From: Sciurus carolinensis
Lineage: Eukaryota; Chordata; Mammalia; Rodentia; Sciuridae
Assembly: GCF_902686445.1 (NCBI RefSeq)
Contig: NC_062219.1
Span: 147,356,057 to 147,420,056, forward strand
Length of the DNA stretch: 64,000 nucleotides
Direction: 5' to 3'
The position numbers were made by a program, and so were the translations under genes. The first letter of the stretch is position 1. The number at the start of each line of letters is the position of its first letter. The notes below the pieces were generated by a model. It saw only the letters and a program-made list of their open reading frames with translations, was not told the origin of the DNA and did no database searches. Shown piece after piece: positions 1 through 11,645 of the stretch.

Positions 1-660
1 CCCCTGGGGCCTACTGTCCCTGTTTCACATTGTCATTGTCTCTGGCCTGGACCCCGTGAGAGCTTCCAAGCTCATTTTCCTGCTCAGTCTTCCCAGTTTT
101 TTACTGATTTTCCCCCTAACAGAGGGACTTCCTAAAGATCTATTTAACCATCTCACCCCATGCTTAAAAAGCCCTGGGCAGTCTGGCATTCTTTAGAACC
201 AATTTGGGACCCATCATCTGGCCCCCATTCATTCCTCTTATTTCTTTAACCCTGGAGATGGTGCTACAGCCAGACTGAAGTATTGGAAGTTCACTGCAGA
301 CGCTGAATGTGTTCTTCTCCTGGCTTTTGTACACATCCTGTTCAGTGCCCAGAACCTTCCTCTTGCTCTTACATCTCTTCATATACTGAGCTCATCTTTA
401 CCTTTCAGAAACCCTCCAACATTACTCCCCAGGCTTACCCAGAACCCGGGATGATGCAACTAAAACACAAATTGAACAGTGTCATTTCTTTAACTAAACC
501 ATTCAATGATTTTGGATCTTCTACAGCATGACTTCCATGCCTTTTGGTAAATTTATACAAAAATTCGATCTCTCGCTGCTCTTTCTTCTCCATTAATATT
601 CTAAGGGGTATGCTCAAGGTGTGCCTAGGAAAACCCCTCATATTTGGGGAGGGTGCTAAG
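1..660. other. Unannotated unique sequence
   Basis: I see no repeat, RNA gene or convincing coding exon here. The small open frames overlap one another on both strands and resemble no known protein. Confidence 0.5.
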
Positions 661-750
661 TATGAACCTTGGTCCTAAGACTTACTAACTGGGTGTTTTT
701 AGGCAAATGTTTAACTAATTCATCTTAGTTTTACCCTCAGAGCGATGGAG
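661..750 (+). repeat. MIR SINE fragment
   Basis: The block 'cttactaactgggtg' followed by 'aggcaaatgtttaacta' and 'catcttagttttacc' has the order of the MIR core: last coding-like box, loss of final base from a cell count, then a cytosine-poor tail. It is short and strongly diverged, as expected of this ancient mammalian SINE. Confidence 0.45.
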
Positions 751-1099
751 ACGGTCCCCCCACCTCTGTCATGTGTCTCAGCTCCTGAGAAGCCGACAAG
801 CCAGTATTGTAAACAACCCACAGGATAAACTCACAGTGAATATTAGTTATCATCATTATTATCCTTCTTATTGATGTTCTATGCATCATCTTCTTCAAGA
901 AACGTTTGCCCTTCAGTTTGATAGTATTTATGGAGTCCGCACAGGGGGACTCGATAAGTAATCTCTGCTGGGCACTAGGAAACAAAGAGGAATATGGCTG
1001 CTGTTGGTTTTGAGAGCATTACCATGTGGCCCTCCTCCCATGACACTGGTGGTAACTGTCACTTTACCATAATGCTCCAAAATGTTTTGTTTATGTCAC

Positions 1100-1222
1100 C
1101 TTCCCCAGGGGATTGCAAGACCCTTAAGGGAAGAAACGATGTAATCACTTTTGACACCTGAATGCCCAGTGTTCTTCCTGGCACATACTAGGTCTTCAAT
1201 AAATGCTAATTCAACTGAACAA
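1100..1222 (+). repeat. L2 LINE 3' end
   Basis: The order 'cagtgttcttcctggcac', 'atactaggtcttcaataa', 'atgctaattcaactgaac' matches the well-known 3' end of L2 (cost of a single short fragment, so no coding part). An ancient, immobile fossil in the plus orientation. Confidence 0.65.
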
Positions 1223-1315
1223 ATATCACACTTCAAAGTTTTAGTCTTACTTAATCCTTGGCCAATATTCTGCAGGCAAGTCTCAAATTCATGAAAACCA
1301 GTTTATACCAGTTCT

Positions 1316-1441
1316 TGTGTGTGTGGGTGTGTGTATGTGTGTGCACACACACACGCATGCACTGGGTATTGGACCCAGGGTCTCACACATGCTAGGCAAG
1401 TCCTCTGCCTGCCACTGAGCCACCTTCCCAGCCCCAGTTTT
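1316..1441 (-). mobile_element. ID SINE (tRNA-Ala-like), minus orientation, with 10-bp TSD
   Basis: Read on the minus strand, 1360-1438 gives 'ggggctgggaaggtggctc', a degenerate A box, and 'ccctgggtccaatacccag', a B-box region, as in rodent ID elements. The part at 1316-1359 is a (GT)/(CA)-rich tail in place of poly(A). A perfect 10-bp duplication taccagttct lies at 1306-1315 and 1442-1451, so the insertion borders are well defined. The duplication reads AGAACTGGTA on the element's strand, as expected of L1-type endonuclease. Confidence 0.85.
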
Positions 1442-1728
1442 TACCAGTTCTAAAATTTCCCTTCTTTTGTTTGCTGTGCTAAAGAAAGTGAAGTGCTACT
1501 GTATTGCTTGTCTATTGTTTCTGATGATTTCAGAGTTCTGCAAACTTTCTAAACAAAATACGATGGAGCACTTTAAAAATTATAGGCAGAAGTGGAACAT
1601 TTATTTTGATTTTTGTGGGTGAGCACCATAAAAATAACAACTGTAATTTCAACGTTAAGAGCATCTCTAATAGTCCTGAACTGGGGACAAATTTCATCAA
1701 GGATCACCAAAACTTTAAGCTCTCTGTC

Positions 1729-1902
1729 CATCCTCCCAACCTCCCTTCTTCCATCCATCCATCAGCCCACCCATCCATCCCCCATAGGTACATACCCTTA
1801 TTCACCTACCCACCATCCATCCATTCACACATAAGTACTTCATCTACCCAGGCATTCCACACATGCTTACATGCATTGATCCATCCATCTATCCACTCCG
1901 GT
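1729..1902. repeat. Imperfect (CCAT)n simple repeat
   Basis: Interrupted runs of ccatccatcc occur at about 1751-1780, 1813-1824 and 1880-1895, separated by diverged copies. It explains the Ser/His/Pro-rich open frames here, which are not genes. Confidence 0.85.
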
Positions 1903-2542
1903 TCATTCACCACCTAACATCAACTAAACTTGAACTCTATGACCAAAATGGTGTCTGGACACTGTTCTTGTGGACTGCAAGCATTTCCTATAGAATTTTC
2001 AGCACTAAAAGTAAAAACAGAAGAGAAGATAATATGGAAGGCTAATTTTCCTTAACATACTTCTTGTTGATATTTAATTACAGATATTTCATCAGAGTTT
2101 GTGTTAAATATGCCATATTTGGGGGGAAAGCTCTCTTTTTAAAGAAAACAACTTTTAAAAAAATTCTCTAAGAAAATAAACATGAGTGAACAGAGAGCTC
2201 TGGGAATTTAATGAACCCGGAAACTTGGGACTTAATGAACAAATGAAGAGAAGTGATCATATGGTACTAAGTTAAATAGTGAATTCCCCATTGCTTACTT
2301 GGCAAACTGTAATCATTACCAGTGCCAAGTGTGCTAATAACATTAATAAATCCAATCCCCCTCATCAAACTTAATTGACTTGGAGTAATTGCAAAGAATA
2401 CTAGTCATACAGGAAAAGGGAAAACCTTACCATGAACCCTTCCTGCGGTTGCATCAAAAACACTTCCTTCTAAGAAAATCCCTCAAGAACAATCCTACCA
2501 CCACATTATCTGGTGTTCCACTCTCTCAAAGTCTCATCTTTT
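1903..2542. other. Unannotated AT-rich sequence
   Basis: No repeat family or coding exon is recognised. Codon-free, AT-rich sequence with frequent stops in all frames. Confidence 0.4.
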
Positions 2543-2574
2543 AAAAATAAATAAATAAATAAATAAATAAAAAG
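2543..2574. repeat. (AAAT)n microsatellite
   Basis: Seven nearly perfect AAAT units follow a short A run. It could be the eroded tail of an old retroposon, but no element body is recognisable next to it. Confidence 0.85.
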
Positions 2575-2612
2575 TCCCGACTTAGATATGTCATTTCCCG
2601 AGCAGTTATAGA

Positions 2613-2626
2613 GCGCCACCTGCTGA
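2613..2626 (-). promoter_or_regulatory. Candidate CTCF motif (minus orientation)
   Basis: The plus strand reads gcgccacctgctga. Its complement fits the CTCF core CCASYAGRKGGCRS at 13 of 14 positions by eye. It lies outside any recognised repeat. Motif match only; occupancy is unknown. Confidence 0.4.
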
Positions 2627-3494
2627 ACGAAGCCTGTAGCAGCAGCACACCCTACAGCCGGGAAACTCCGAGGGCAATAAAAAGATTGGATCAAGCCTGA
2701 GATGACAAAGCAACCACATTCTTGAACTTCGAGAGCTCGGTTGCAGCAGGCTGGCTTGGGTGTGTCGCCTTCTTGGGGGCTAGGTTAACCATCAGCAAGC
2801 GGAGGCTGTGTTGTTACCGCGCACAGTCCCGGTTTCTATGGGGATGGTTAGGGAATTGGAGGCAGTTAGGGCAATTCCCAGACTTACTTGCGTGCCTTCT
2901 TTCGGTGCCTGGGTCCTTCGGCCCTGGTCCGACAGCGAGTCAGTGCAAGTCCATTGGACTGTGAATAACTGATGAGATCATCCCAGGAGAGCTCGTTTTC
3001 TCTTCCTGTTCCACAACCACCACAGCAATTTCCAGGTGTTTCCCTTGAGAATGGACCATCAGCACTTCACAGAGCTCGCTGCCCACCTGCTCTTTCCAAA
3101 GCAGCAACCTGCAAACTCAGCAGCAGTACCGAGATAATTTTCTTCCCTGGGGTCCTTGTTAGCATGTGTCTCATCCTGAGGTCTGAAGCAGCTGGCAAGC
3201 AGGACCTGGTCTGTGCAGGTCTTTCCAGGGACAGTGTACCAAAGAGCAGCCTTCAGGACTTGCAGAGCTCAGTGTCTGGAAGAGTCTCCTTCCTCATGAC
3301 TATTTATTCATAGCTTCCTAGGATTTCGCGGGCTTTCTCATTAGCTAAAGAATGTAAACAGTCTTAAAAAATCTTATCTATTGATTTTGCTCCCTCACTT
3401 CAGAGTTCTACTCTGCTAGTTATTTACTTATTCTAGAATAATATAATAGACTCATCAGCTTGACAGTTGGTTCTCATGTCCTGTCAACCAGAAG
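2627..3494. other. Unannotated unique sequence
   Basis: Moderately GC-rich sequence with no recognised repeat. Two plus-strand open frames (80 and 113 codons) look like chance: no start context, domain or homolog that I recognise. Confidence 0.4.
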
Positions 3495-3508
3495 CCGCCA
3501 TCTGCTCA
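3495..3508 (-). promoter_or_regulatory. Weak CTCF-like motif
   Basis: ccgccatctgctca fits the complement of the CTCF core at about 12 of 14 positions. Weaker than the sites at 2613 and 57762, but in the same orientation. Confidence 0.2.
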
Positions 3509-3677
3509 GAGGTGGTCATCTAGAAGGGGACAGGCTCCTGGGCCTCTGAGAGACCAAGCACATCAGGCCAGCCTGTCCCAGTGCTGAAATGAACCTGAGG
3601 CAGCCTCCTCTCAAGCAAAGAACAGCAATTCTGCATGTTTAAAAGACTAATCCTGTTACATGTTAGTGACTCGACAA

Positions 3678-3720
3678 CCCCCCCCACACACACACACACG
3701 AGTGCACGCACAGGGACACA
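3678..3720. repeat. Poly-C plus (CA)n low-complexity tract
   Basis: A run of about nine C is followed by seven CA units and then a GC-rich remnant 'agtgcacgcacaggg'. Confidence 0.8.
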
Positions 3721-4439
3721 GGGACCAATGGGTTTCCCACTAAATGTCTCCCTCAGTCTCTTGACACCTTTCTCCCCGCCCCCACCATCGAGTCTCTCTG
3801 TACCTTTGTCTATTTCTCTACCCTTCTTCCCTGTTACTTTCCCTAGTGTATCCTTCATTAAAACGATAAAAATCCTATTGCCAAATCACTGCCATTATTG
3901 GGTCAGGGGAACCAGTATGTCATACTCCATTCTAAGGTTCTTCTTCTTCTACTCTACAGACCCAAGAGTTTTATGGTTTCTTAGGAAGGAAGAAATTGAT
4001 GTTTTTGTATCCCTAAGATTTGGATGCTCAGGAATGGTCTAGTGCCTGCCAAAAGCTGTACGGAGAGGAAGCAGGTCTCCGGGAATATGCAGTGCCAGGT
4101 CTTCCAGCCACATCAAGGTCTTCATCAGCAAAATGATAGATAACTTCCCAAGAAGTGATATGGAGCTGAGGCCCAGGTTAAGGCTATTCTGATGATCTTA
4201 GAAAGTCAATAGTATTCAATTCTTGCTACAGGTATGTTCCAAACGAGTTTGCAAGTTGCTGGTAAAAAGAATTAAAACCAATTTGTTGCATCTTCTCCTC
4301 TCCCAATCCTGTCCAACACCCACATCTATGACTTGTGGGCATTTTGAGTCATAACTGGGAGGAGAGAGTTGAGTGTAGTAAGAAAGTTCCAGAAGGATGA
4401 CTGGAAGTGATCAGGATGGACAGTGACAGTTTTGAGAAA

Positions 4440-4443
<4 letters not shown>

Positions 4444-4497
<54 letters not shown>
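4444..4497. repeat. (TA)27 microsatellite
   Basis: A pure AT dinucleotide run of about 54 bases. Self-complementary, so able to extrude a cruciform and prone to length change and assembly error. Confidence 0.95.
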
Positions 4498-4499
<2 letters not shown>

Positions 4500-5950
4500 A
4501 CTCAGAATGAATATGTTCTAAGCTGGGAAATGGGCCACTAAAATAAATAATAATTGCTTGAAGTTGCTAATTTCTAAATAATAGATCTAAATAGGACTGT
4601 TTTCACCTATTAGTGCACAAAGTTTCCACACTGAGACTGCCAAATGATATGGAAAAGAAGGGTGAAAAGCAAGTTTCAGGAAGCCATAATACAGTAAGCT
4701 GGAAAAAGGGTTTTGGAGAGCTGGCTGATGGAACACAGAGATCCTTAAAAAAATTTTTTGTATCCATTGACACTGTAATACAACTTCTGAGTGGAATTCT
4801 AAAAATACATTCTGAACTGGATAAAATATTAATGCAGATATGTTCATCACGGCACTGTTCATTGTTGCACAAAGAAAGAAATATCAGAAGCAAAGATACA
4901 TCAAGAGACATGCTTAAGAAAAACAATTTGTGAAGAATTTTAAATGCAGAGAAATGTTTATGTGCAATATCAGGAGGAAAAAAGCAAGATATGAAATTAA
5001 AGTATGATGTGGTGGGTAAGAAAAGCTAAAGGTTGAATTATAAGTATTTTTTTCCCTTCTGATCGTGTAGTACCTTAAAAGTAAAGCAAGGATTTTATTT
5101 TTTTAAAGCCTCATGAAATCTCCACAATATGTAAATATTTCTTTAATGATCTGGGGGAAAGAGTATTTTTTTGAGCTATGAGAGCTAAGAGCTCAGAATT
5201 TAAACTCTTCTACCAGCACACAATGCTTGATTAGTTAAATGTTCATTTATAGCATTAAAATAATCCTCTTAGTTCACCAGAGTGCATTCTACTTTCATCC
5301 TCTGAAAACTGTATACTCAAAGGCAGAAATTCAAACACTCAGATAAACCCTCTAACTAGACTCACCAACCAATTCTCTGGAGGCTGGCTCCCTGAGAAAA
5401 GGAACTGAATAAATGTTTCTTTCTGAGATCCTTAGACTCTGATAACTTTCTATAATTAGCTTTTATTGAATTAAAATAACCACATCCCCGATTATCCACC
5501 CACACACAGGATTTTCAGAAATATTTTCAAGCACTGGCTCAAATCCTCCAGAGTTTTCTGGAGTTGCAAAAGCAGAGGGTTTAGCCAAACCGGATATTGC
5601 ATGAAAATACAACACTCTAAGTTGGTTTGCAGAAGTTCTCTGGGAAGATTTTGGTACCCATATTTTGATGATTAAATGATACCAGAGTGTTGCCGTCATG
5701 TTCTGAGATATCAGCACCTGGGAAAGACTGCTCTTGCTTAGAGACCTCTCCCTGGGGCCAAGGGCTGGCCTCAGGGTGCCACAGGACTCTCAATGAGACC
5801 TATTTCCATCTAAATTTAATGTGCTCTCATGGAAACTGCTGGTCTGATAATCCAACAGTGTCTTTGATTTGCATATTCTGGATCCTTCCATTTGTCAAAT
5901 ATGTGTCCTGAAAATACTTTCTTCTAGTCTGTGATTTGCTAATTCACTTC
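4498..5950. other. Mostly unannotated; weak L1-like stretch at 4740-5040
   Basis: Between about 4740 and 5040 the text 'gttcatcacggcactgttc' and its surroundings resemble a badly decayed L1 3' region in the plus orientation, but not enough to call. The rest is AT-rich unique sequence without a recognisable gene. Confidence 0.3.
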
Positions 5951-5952
5951 CC

Positions 5953-6112
5953 TTTTTTTTTTTTTTTTTTTTGTATTTTACTTAGAGACAGGGTCTCACT
6001 GAGTTGCTTGGGGCCTCAATAAGTTGCTGAGACTGGCTTCGAACTCCCAATCCTCCTGCTTCAATCCCCTGAGCTGCCGGGATTACAGGTGTGCACCGCC
6101 ACACCCAGCTCC
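5953..6112 (-). mobile_element. B1 half of a B1-dID SINE, minus orientation
   Basis: A 20-base T run (the poly(A) tail of a minus-strand element) leads into 'agagacagggtctcactgag', then 'gggattacaggtgtgcacc' and 'cacccagctcc'. These are the Alu/B1-type boxes in reverse. The ID half found in other copies of this family is absent, so this is a monomeric or 3'-shortened copy. No clear TSD. Confidence 0.85.
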
Positions 6113-6488
6113 GATTCTTTTTTTTTAAAGTATTTTAATTTTTTTCATCATACAATTTATTAATTACCTTCTGTTACTCTGGTGTTTTTAAGTCCCCTCT
6201 AAGAAATATTTGCCTATCCCAAGGTCACAAAAACTCTCTTCTGTTTTCTTTTAGAATCTTCATGGCGTTAGCTTTTGAGAATAGGTCGATGATCCAGCTC
6301 AAATTAATATTTGTGAGGCATAAGACGGGGCTGAAAGTTGATTTCCCCCTGTGCTTTTGTTCCATTATGCCAGAACTGTTTATTGAGGAAAAACAAAAAC
6401 AAAAACGCTTTACTTCTACCAGGGCATTCTCTCTGTAGAAAATGATTCTACATTGCATCTGTAGAAAATTGATTCAGGATGCGTGTAG

Positions 6489-6879
6489 TGTTATGGTCTA
6501 CATATGAGGTGTCCCCTGAAAGCTCCTGTGTGAGACAATGCAAGCAAGTTAGAGGTGAAATGATTAGGTTATGAGAGTTTAACCTAATCAGTGCATTAAT
6601 CCACTTGAGTGGATTAACTGGGTGATGACTGTAGGCAGGTAGGGTGTGGCCAGTGTAGGTGAGACACTGGGAGTGTGTCTTTGGGGTGTAGACTTTGTCC
6701 TGGTGAGGGAACTCTCTCAGTGTTCTTGATGGTCATGTCCTGAGCTGCTTTCCTCTTCTGCCAGGGCGTTCTCCCTCATCTTGGACCCAAAGCAATGGAG
6801 TCAGCTGTCTATGGACTAAGACCTCTAAAATCGCTCCTCTCAGGTCTTTTGGTCACAGTGGTACAACAGCTGACCAACA
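6489..6879 (+). mobile_element. ERVL/MaLR-type solo LTR
   Basis: The sequence starts 'tgttatggtct' and ends 'ctgaccaaca'. Through most of its length it aligns by eye with the LTR at 44477-44911, sharing 'gaggtgtcccc', 'aaatgatt.ggt', 'gagctgctttcctct' and 'aatggagtcagctgtctatg'. The two are therefore members of one family. Flanking 5-mers tgtag and tgtga are only partly alike, so the TSD is eroded or the ends are slightly off. No internal viral sequence is attached. Confidence 0.7.
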
Positions 6880-6959
6880 TGTGAGTTTACCACAGGGTCT
6901 GTTGTATCACAGTTTGTATTCACTTCACTAATAGCACAGTCTTGATGAGAGGACTTTAG

Positions 6960-7665
6960 AGTGAGTCTTTCTATTGTGACCTTCCAATGTGGCTCATTTT
7001 CTTTTCAAGATTTTTTTTGACTACTTGGGCCCTGGGCGTTTCCAAATAAAATTTGAGATTCTGATTGAGAATGCATCAAGTCTACAAATGAATTTGAGTT
7101 GACATCATAAGAATGCTGGGTCTTCTAATTCATGAATGCAATACATGTTTCTGCTTATCCTTTAATTTCTTGTGGGAATGTTCTATCATTTTCAGTGTGG
7201 AAATCATGGGTGTCTTTCATTAATTTCATCCCATAGTATTTTGTAGTTCTTAAGTTATGTTTTAAATAAATTCAAAAATTGCCTATTCTTCCATCTTTTG
7301 CTGTTAATTTACAGAAATGTAATTGGTTCAAGAAGATTGATCACGTACCCTGCAACCTTTTTAAATTTACTTATTCTAGTAGTTGCTATGTCGGGTCTTC
7401 AGCATTTTTTATATAAACCATGTCATTTTCAAGTAAAGAGACTTTTATTTCTTTATTTTCAATCTGTGTCTTTTTTCTAATAGCTTTATTCATGTCAAGT
7501 CATCATACAAAAAAACACATTTAATGTGCAATTTGGTAAATTTTGACACACGTATAGACCATAAAACTATCATAATAATCAGAATATGAACATTTCCATT
7601 ACACTCGATTTTCTTCGTACTTTATATAACATGCCTTCTACCACTATCACCTAAATGCCTTTTAT
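6960..7665 (-). pseudogene. Old L1: ORF2 reverse-transcriptase region plus 3' UTR, antisense
   Basis: On the minus strand, 6960-7480 corresponds to the middle of L1 ORF2: landmarks such as 'cctgcaacctttttaaattt' and 'atttcatcccatagtatttt' are antisense versions of familiar L1 text. 7481-7665 resembles an L1M 3' UTR ('aattttgacacacgtatag'). Stops and indels throughout; a dead fossil. Confidence 0.65.
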
Positions 7666-7704
7666 TTCTAAAGTTGGCTTTATTGCCTCAGCTGGAGCTC
7701 CAAA

Positions 7705-8045
7705 TTACATATATCAGGATAAAAGAGAGGACATCGCTGCAGATCCTACAAATACCAAAAGGATAAAGGAGAATTTTATGAATACCTTTATGACAAGATT
7801 TGACAACCTGGATTAAATGGACAAATTTCTTGATAGATAAAACTTACCAGGACTGAAGCAAAAAGAAATGGAAAATTTGAATTGCTCTATTTCTATGAAG
7901 GGTACTGAATTCATTGTCAAAAACTTTCTCGCAAAGAAAACTCAAGGCCCCAATGACTTTACTATTGAATTCTATCAAATATCAAAGGAAAAAATAATGA
8001 TAATACCTACATACACACTTTTGGAAAATATAAAAAATAGTAACA
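7705..8045 (+). pseudogene. L1 ORF2 fragment, upstream of RT core
   Basis: The 65-codon open frame at 7868-8065 contains ENLN.., VKNFLAKKTQGPNDFT and EFYQISKE. These correspond to the ORF2p segment just before the catalytic RT core. Upstream to 7705 the homology continues across frameshifts. It lies in the opposite orientation to the L1 piece just before it, so two different insertions, or an inversion, meet near 7670-7700. Confidence 0.7.
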
Positions 8046-8674
8046 ACTCCCAGTTAGAATCCTAGTGACCCAGGAAGAGTGTTTTCTTCAGGGCAAAGAT
8101 ACCGAAGCATAGGCCTTACCCAGGACTGGTGTTTCCCTGCATTCAGGATGGAATGCCCTCCGTTTCTGCCCATCTGGGGCCATTTCCTCTGACTTAAAAT
8201 AGTTGTCTTTCTATAACTTGTCCTCAGCTTAAAGTGATCAGGCCAGTATGTCACTCTCCTTCAGCTGAGCTACAACTCCTATTGTATTCATGTTTGTCCA
8301 AAATTTCTAGAAAGACAATGTGCCTGACTCACAGTCAAGATCACCATGGAGTCTGTGTCCATGCTTGGTGGTGGCAGTCGTGGACATGAAGGTGGAAATG
8401 AAGGTGTCCTGGGGAAAGTGAGCTTCCCAAACTCAAAGGGGGTGAGAAAGAGACCTCCCTCCTGGCTCCAAAAGAAGAAGAAACCTGGACCCATAGAGGG
8501 ATTTACAGATTATTAGTTTTAACTGAGTCTGTGTAATTTTGTTCAGCCCTTTAAAGGATGTTTTTTACAAGAAAACCAAAGATTGAATATAGATATAAAA
8601 ACAAGCCAAATACCAACTTCTACTTCTAAAACTAGCTCTTTGAGAGATACTTTAGGAAAGAAAAACAATGATGG
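8046..8674. other. Unannotated unique sequence
   Basis: No repeat or exon is recognised. Confidence 0.4.
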
Positions 8675-9030
8675 TTTCCACTGTCTGTGTATAAAAGTTA
8701 ATCCTCAAAGCAACTGTGTTGAGAGGTAGGCCTAATGGGAGGCGCTTAGTCACAAAGACTCTGCCCTCTTGAATCTCTAGTGCTGATTATAAAAGTCTTG
8801 AGACAAAGAGTGCAACCCCCCGCCCTTTCTCCCTCTCCCCACCTTTTCCTCCTGCTTCCCACCTCCCACCAGAGACAATGCAGCACGAAGGCCCTTGCCA
8901 GATCTGAGTCCCTTGAGTCCCTTGATCTTGGACTCTCCAGCCTCCAGAACTGTAAGAAATAAATTTTTCTTCCTTATAAAGTACCCAGCCCCAGGCATTC
9001 TGCTATAACAACATAAAACAGACTAAGACA
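8675..9030 (+). mobile_element. MLT2/MST-type LTR, 5' end eroded
   Basis: Landmarks in order: 'aggcctaatgggaggcgctt', 'ttataaaagtcttgaga', 'gatcttggactctccagcct', 'ccagaactgtaagaaataaa' (polyadenylation region) and a clean end 'cagactaagaca'. This is the typical layout of ERVL/MaLR LTRs. A duplicated 'gagtcccttga' unit sits at about 8907-8930. Confidence 0.8.
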
Positions 9031-9496
9031 ATGGTTTGATCAAATCTGGAGATAAGTCAACCGGAGAAGGTGACCAAGAACGACAGTAGCAGAGGCAACC
9101 TGGAGCCTTATGGACCACAACTACCAGGGACTGAGTGAGAGAAACGAGAGACTATGAGTGTGTGGCCCAACACTCAGAAGACTCAGGGACAGCGGGGAGG
9201 TGGTACAGAAGCTGAGTATCAACCCCATGGGAAGTACTTCATGTTTTAGGAGGGTAGAAGATTAAGCTATAGCTTAAGAATTTAATCAATAATAGTTAAC
9301 TTCACTTTGTTTTTTGACTATTTCAGGCAAAAGAGAATTAATGTATGAACTTGTGAATAAAATTACTTTGGATATTTAAGAAAAATATAATCTGAGAACT
9401 TTTAACCTAAAAGTTTTCACTGATATATTCAAATTCTAATAGCATTTAAAAATACTTGTTATTTCCACTGTAAAATCTCCCTCCTGCTGCCCCCAG
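9031..9496. other. Unannotated sequence
   Basis: No repeat or exon is recognised; becomes AT-rich towards 9300-9480. Confidence 0.4.
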
Positions 9497-10075
9497 CTCT
9501 TTTTGTTTTTAGTTTTATTTTATTCTTAATTGACACATAATAACGTACATATTTATGGGGTGCAGTGTGATGTTTTGATACATGTACACAATGTGTCATG
9601 ATCAAATTAGGTTTATTAACATTTCCATCACCTCAAACATTTATAATTTCTTTGTGGTGAGAACATTCAAAATCTGCTATTTTGAAATATACAATATATT
9701 GTTGCCAAGTATAGTCACCCTACTGTGTGATGAAACAACATGTTCCTCCTCTCTCATTGTAACTTTGCCCCCAGAGACCAGCCTTTATGCCCTCTTCTGT
9801 CTGCCCTCCCCAGCTTCTGGCAAGCTCTACTAGCTGACTTGACAATTCCATGAGGCAACATGTGCCCTTCAGTGTCTGGCATCTTTGCTTAGCATAATGT
9901 CAACCAGGATCATCCATATGACTGCAAATGAAAGGATTTCACTTTTTATGGCTGAATAGTATTCCATCCTATAGATGTGCCACCTTTTCCTTGTCCACTA
10001 ATGGACCCTTAGGCTGGTTCCATATCTTGGCCACTGCGAATAGTACTGTAGTAAACATGGCAGTGCCCCCGATCT
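9497..10075 (-). pseudogene. L1M 3' end, antisense
   Basis: Text such as 'gatgttttgatacatgtac', 'tggctgaatagtattccat' and 'ccatatcttggccactgcga' is the antisense of the L1 ORF2 C-terminus and 3' UTR. Highly diverged and without an intact frame. Confidence 0.8.
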
Positions 10076-11645
10076 TACCTCCCATTGTGACCACATGTCT
10101 GGAAACAGTCATCTACACTTACTCCATTTGTTATCTTCTCTTCAGTTTTCAAACCGCTGGGATTTGGCATTCTTCCAGAAATGGCTCAATGGCTTGCTGC
10201 CAAAGCAGGACACCCTCTTCTCTTCTTGCTTACTGGTCTCTCCACAGCTCTCTTGCTATTCCCCATGACCCCTTTCCTTAGCATCTACAACACCCTGTCC
10301 TTCTGGTTCTCTGCCCTCAGTTTCACGGAAGGTCTCAGCAGGCTTTGGTTCTCCTCTCTGCCCTTGGACCCTCAGCTCCTCTGGGGCCTGTCCTGGACCC
10401 CTTTTGCTCTCTCACTCTCAGAACCTTTCCCAGGGGCTCTGACGGTCACTGTCAGCTCTGCCCCAGTGAATCGCAGACCTCCACTTCCGGCCCACACTTG
10501 ATCGGAGGCCCAGATGTTATCTCCAACTGCCAGTCCAACCTCTCCCTGTGTGTCCAGACTCGACTTGCCTTGAGCTGGATCTGGGACGTGGGTGGCCCTC
10601 TCCACTGCCTGCGCCCTTCCCACCTTCCTGACCTTGCATGAGTGGAAGTGCTCACACCGGGTTCATGGGGCTCATCCCCGACTGCTCCTCTTCCTCCTTC
10701 CCCTCATCAGTCAGCCTCTGTTGGGACAACTGGATCTTCTAGATACAGATGTTCTTTGCTTCCTGCTGGGGTGAGAGCCTAATAAACCTATCTTAAGCTG
10801 AAAACGCATTCACTAGACTGACCTATCTAACACGATAACCTCCCTTCAACACACTCAGAATACTCACCTTGGTCTCCTGTTGGGCAAAGCCACCTAACAG
10901 GAAGCCATCTTAGAACGGACTGTCGAATCCCTTGGGTATCACTTGGCTACCACGCTGACAGTGAGAAACAGTGGTGTTGAGGGGGTGCTCTCGTCCCATG
11001 GTACAGCCAAGGAAATCTGAAGTTGAGCCCCTGCTAAGTCACAGCACCAGCCAGGCCCTTCCAGATTCACGGCCTTTCTCAGGTCAGCCCGCCATATTCT
11101 CTGAGCACATGTCCACGTCCTGCACAGCCAGGGGCTTTTCTCCCTGGGTTCACACTTCAGTCGACCACGACAGCCCCCACTCCAGATGGTGAGATGGCTC
11201 TGCAACGCCCTTCCTCTGAGGTCCCCGTCTTGACCTGCAGATGAAGCCCTGTGGGAGGGACTGGCCATGCTGCCCGTCTGTCCCTTAACACCCCAAACGT
11301 CCCTACCCTAACACTGACTGCCGGACAACCTCCCCAACAGCAGTGGATGGTTCCTGCACTCACTCGCAAGCTTTTCCCTTTGTCAGAGGCATCCACTTTG
11401 CTGCAGGAGAAGTAGGGTTGTTAAAGCAGAAATGTAGAAAGCAGGAAATATGTTCAGTGTTTCTTTTTTTAAAAAACCTCTAAACAGGATTTTGAATATC
11501 AGAAAAGAAGTCCTGAGGGAATCAGAGAACAGAGTTTCGACCATAAAAATAGAATATAAAAAGGATAAGAGAAAGCGGAACATCGCCTTCCCATCCTGCA
11601 TGGAAGCGAGGTCTTCAGGACTGAGGAGCAGGGGCGCAATGGATG
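10076..11645. other. Unannotated unique sequence
   Basis: A 1.5-kb stretch of average GC content with no recognised repeat. Overlapping open frames of 60-117 codons on both strands (for example 9928-10281 plus, 10939-11268 minus) have low-complexity or Pro/Leu/Ser-rich translations and no recognisable domain. A homology search is needed before dismissing a lineage-specific exon. Confidence 0.4.

Noticed and set aside
6484..6884. TSD of the LTR at 6489 (tgtag / tgtga)
   Set aside because: Only three of five bases agree; I do not count it as a confirmed duplication.
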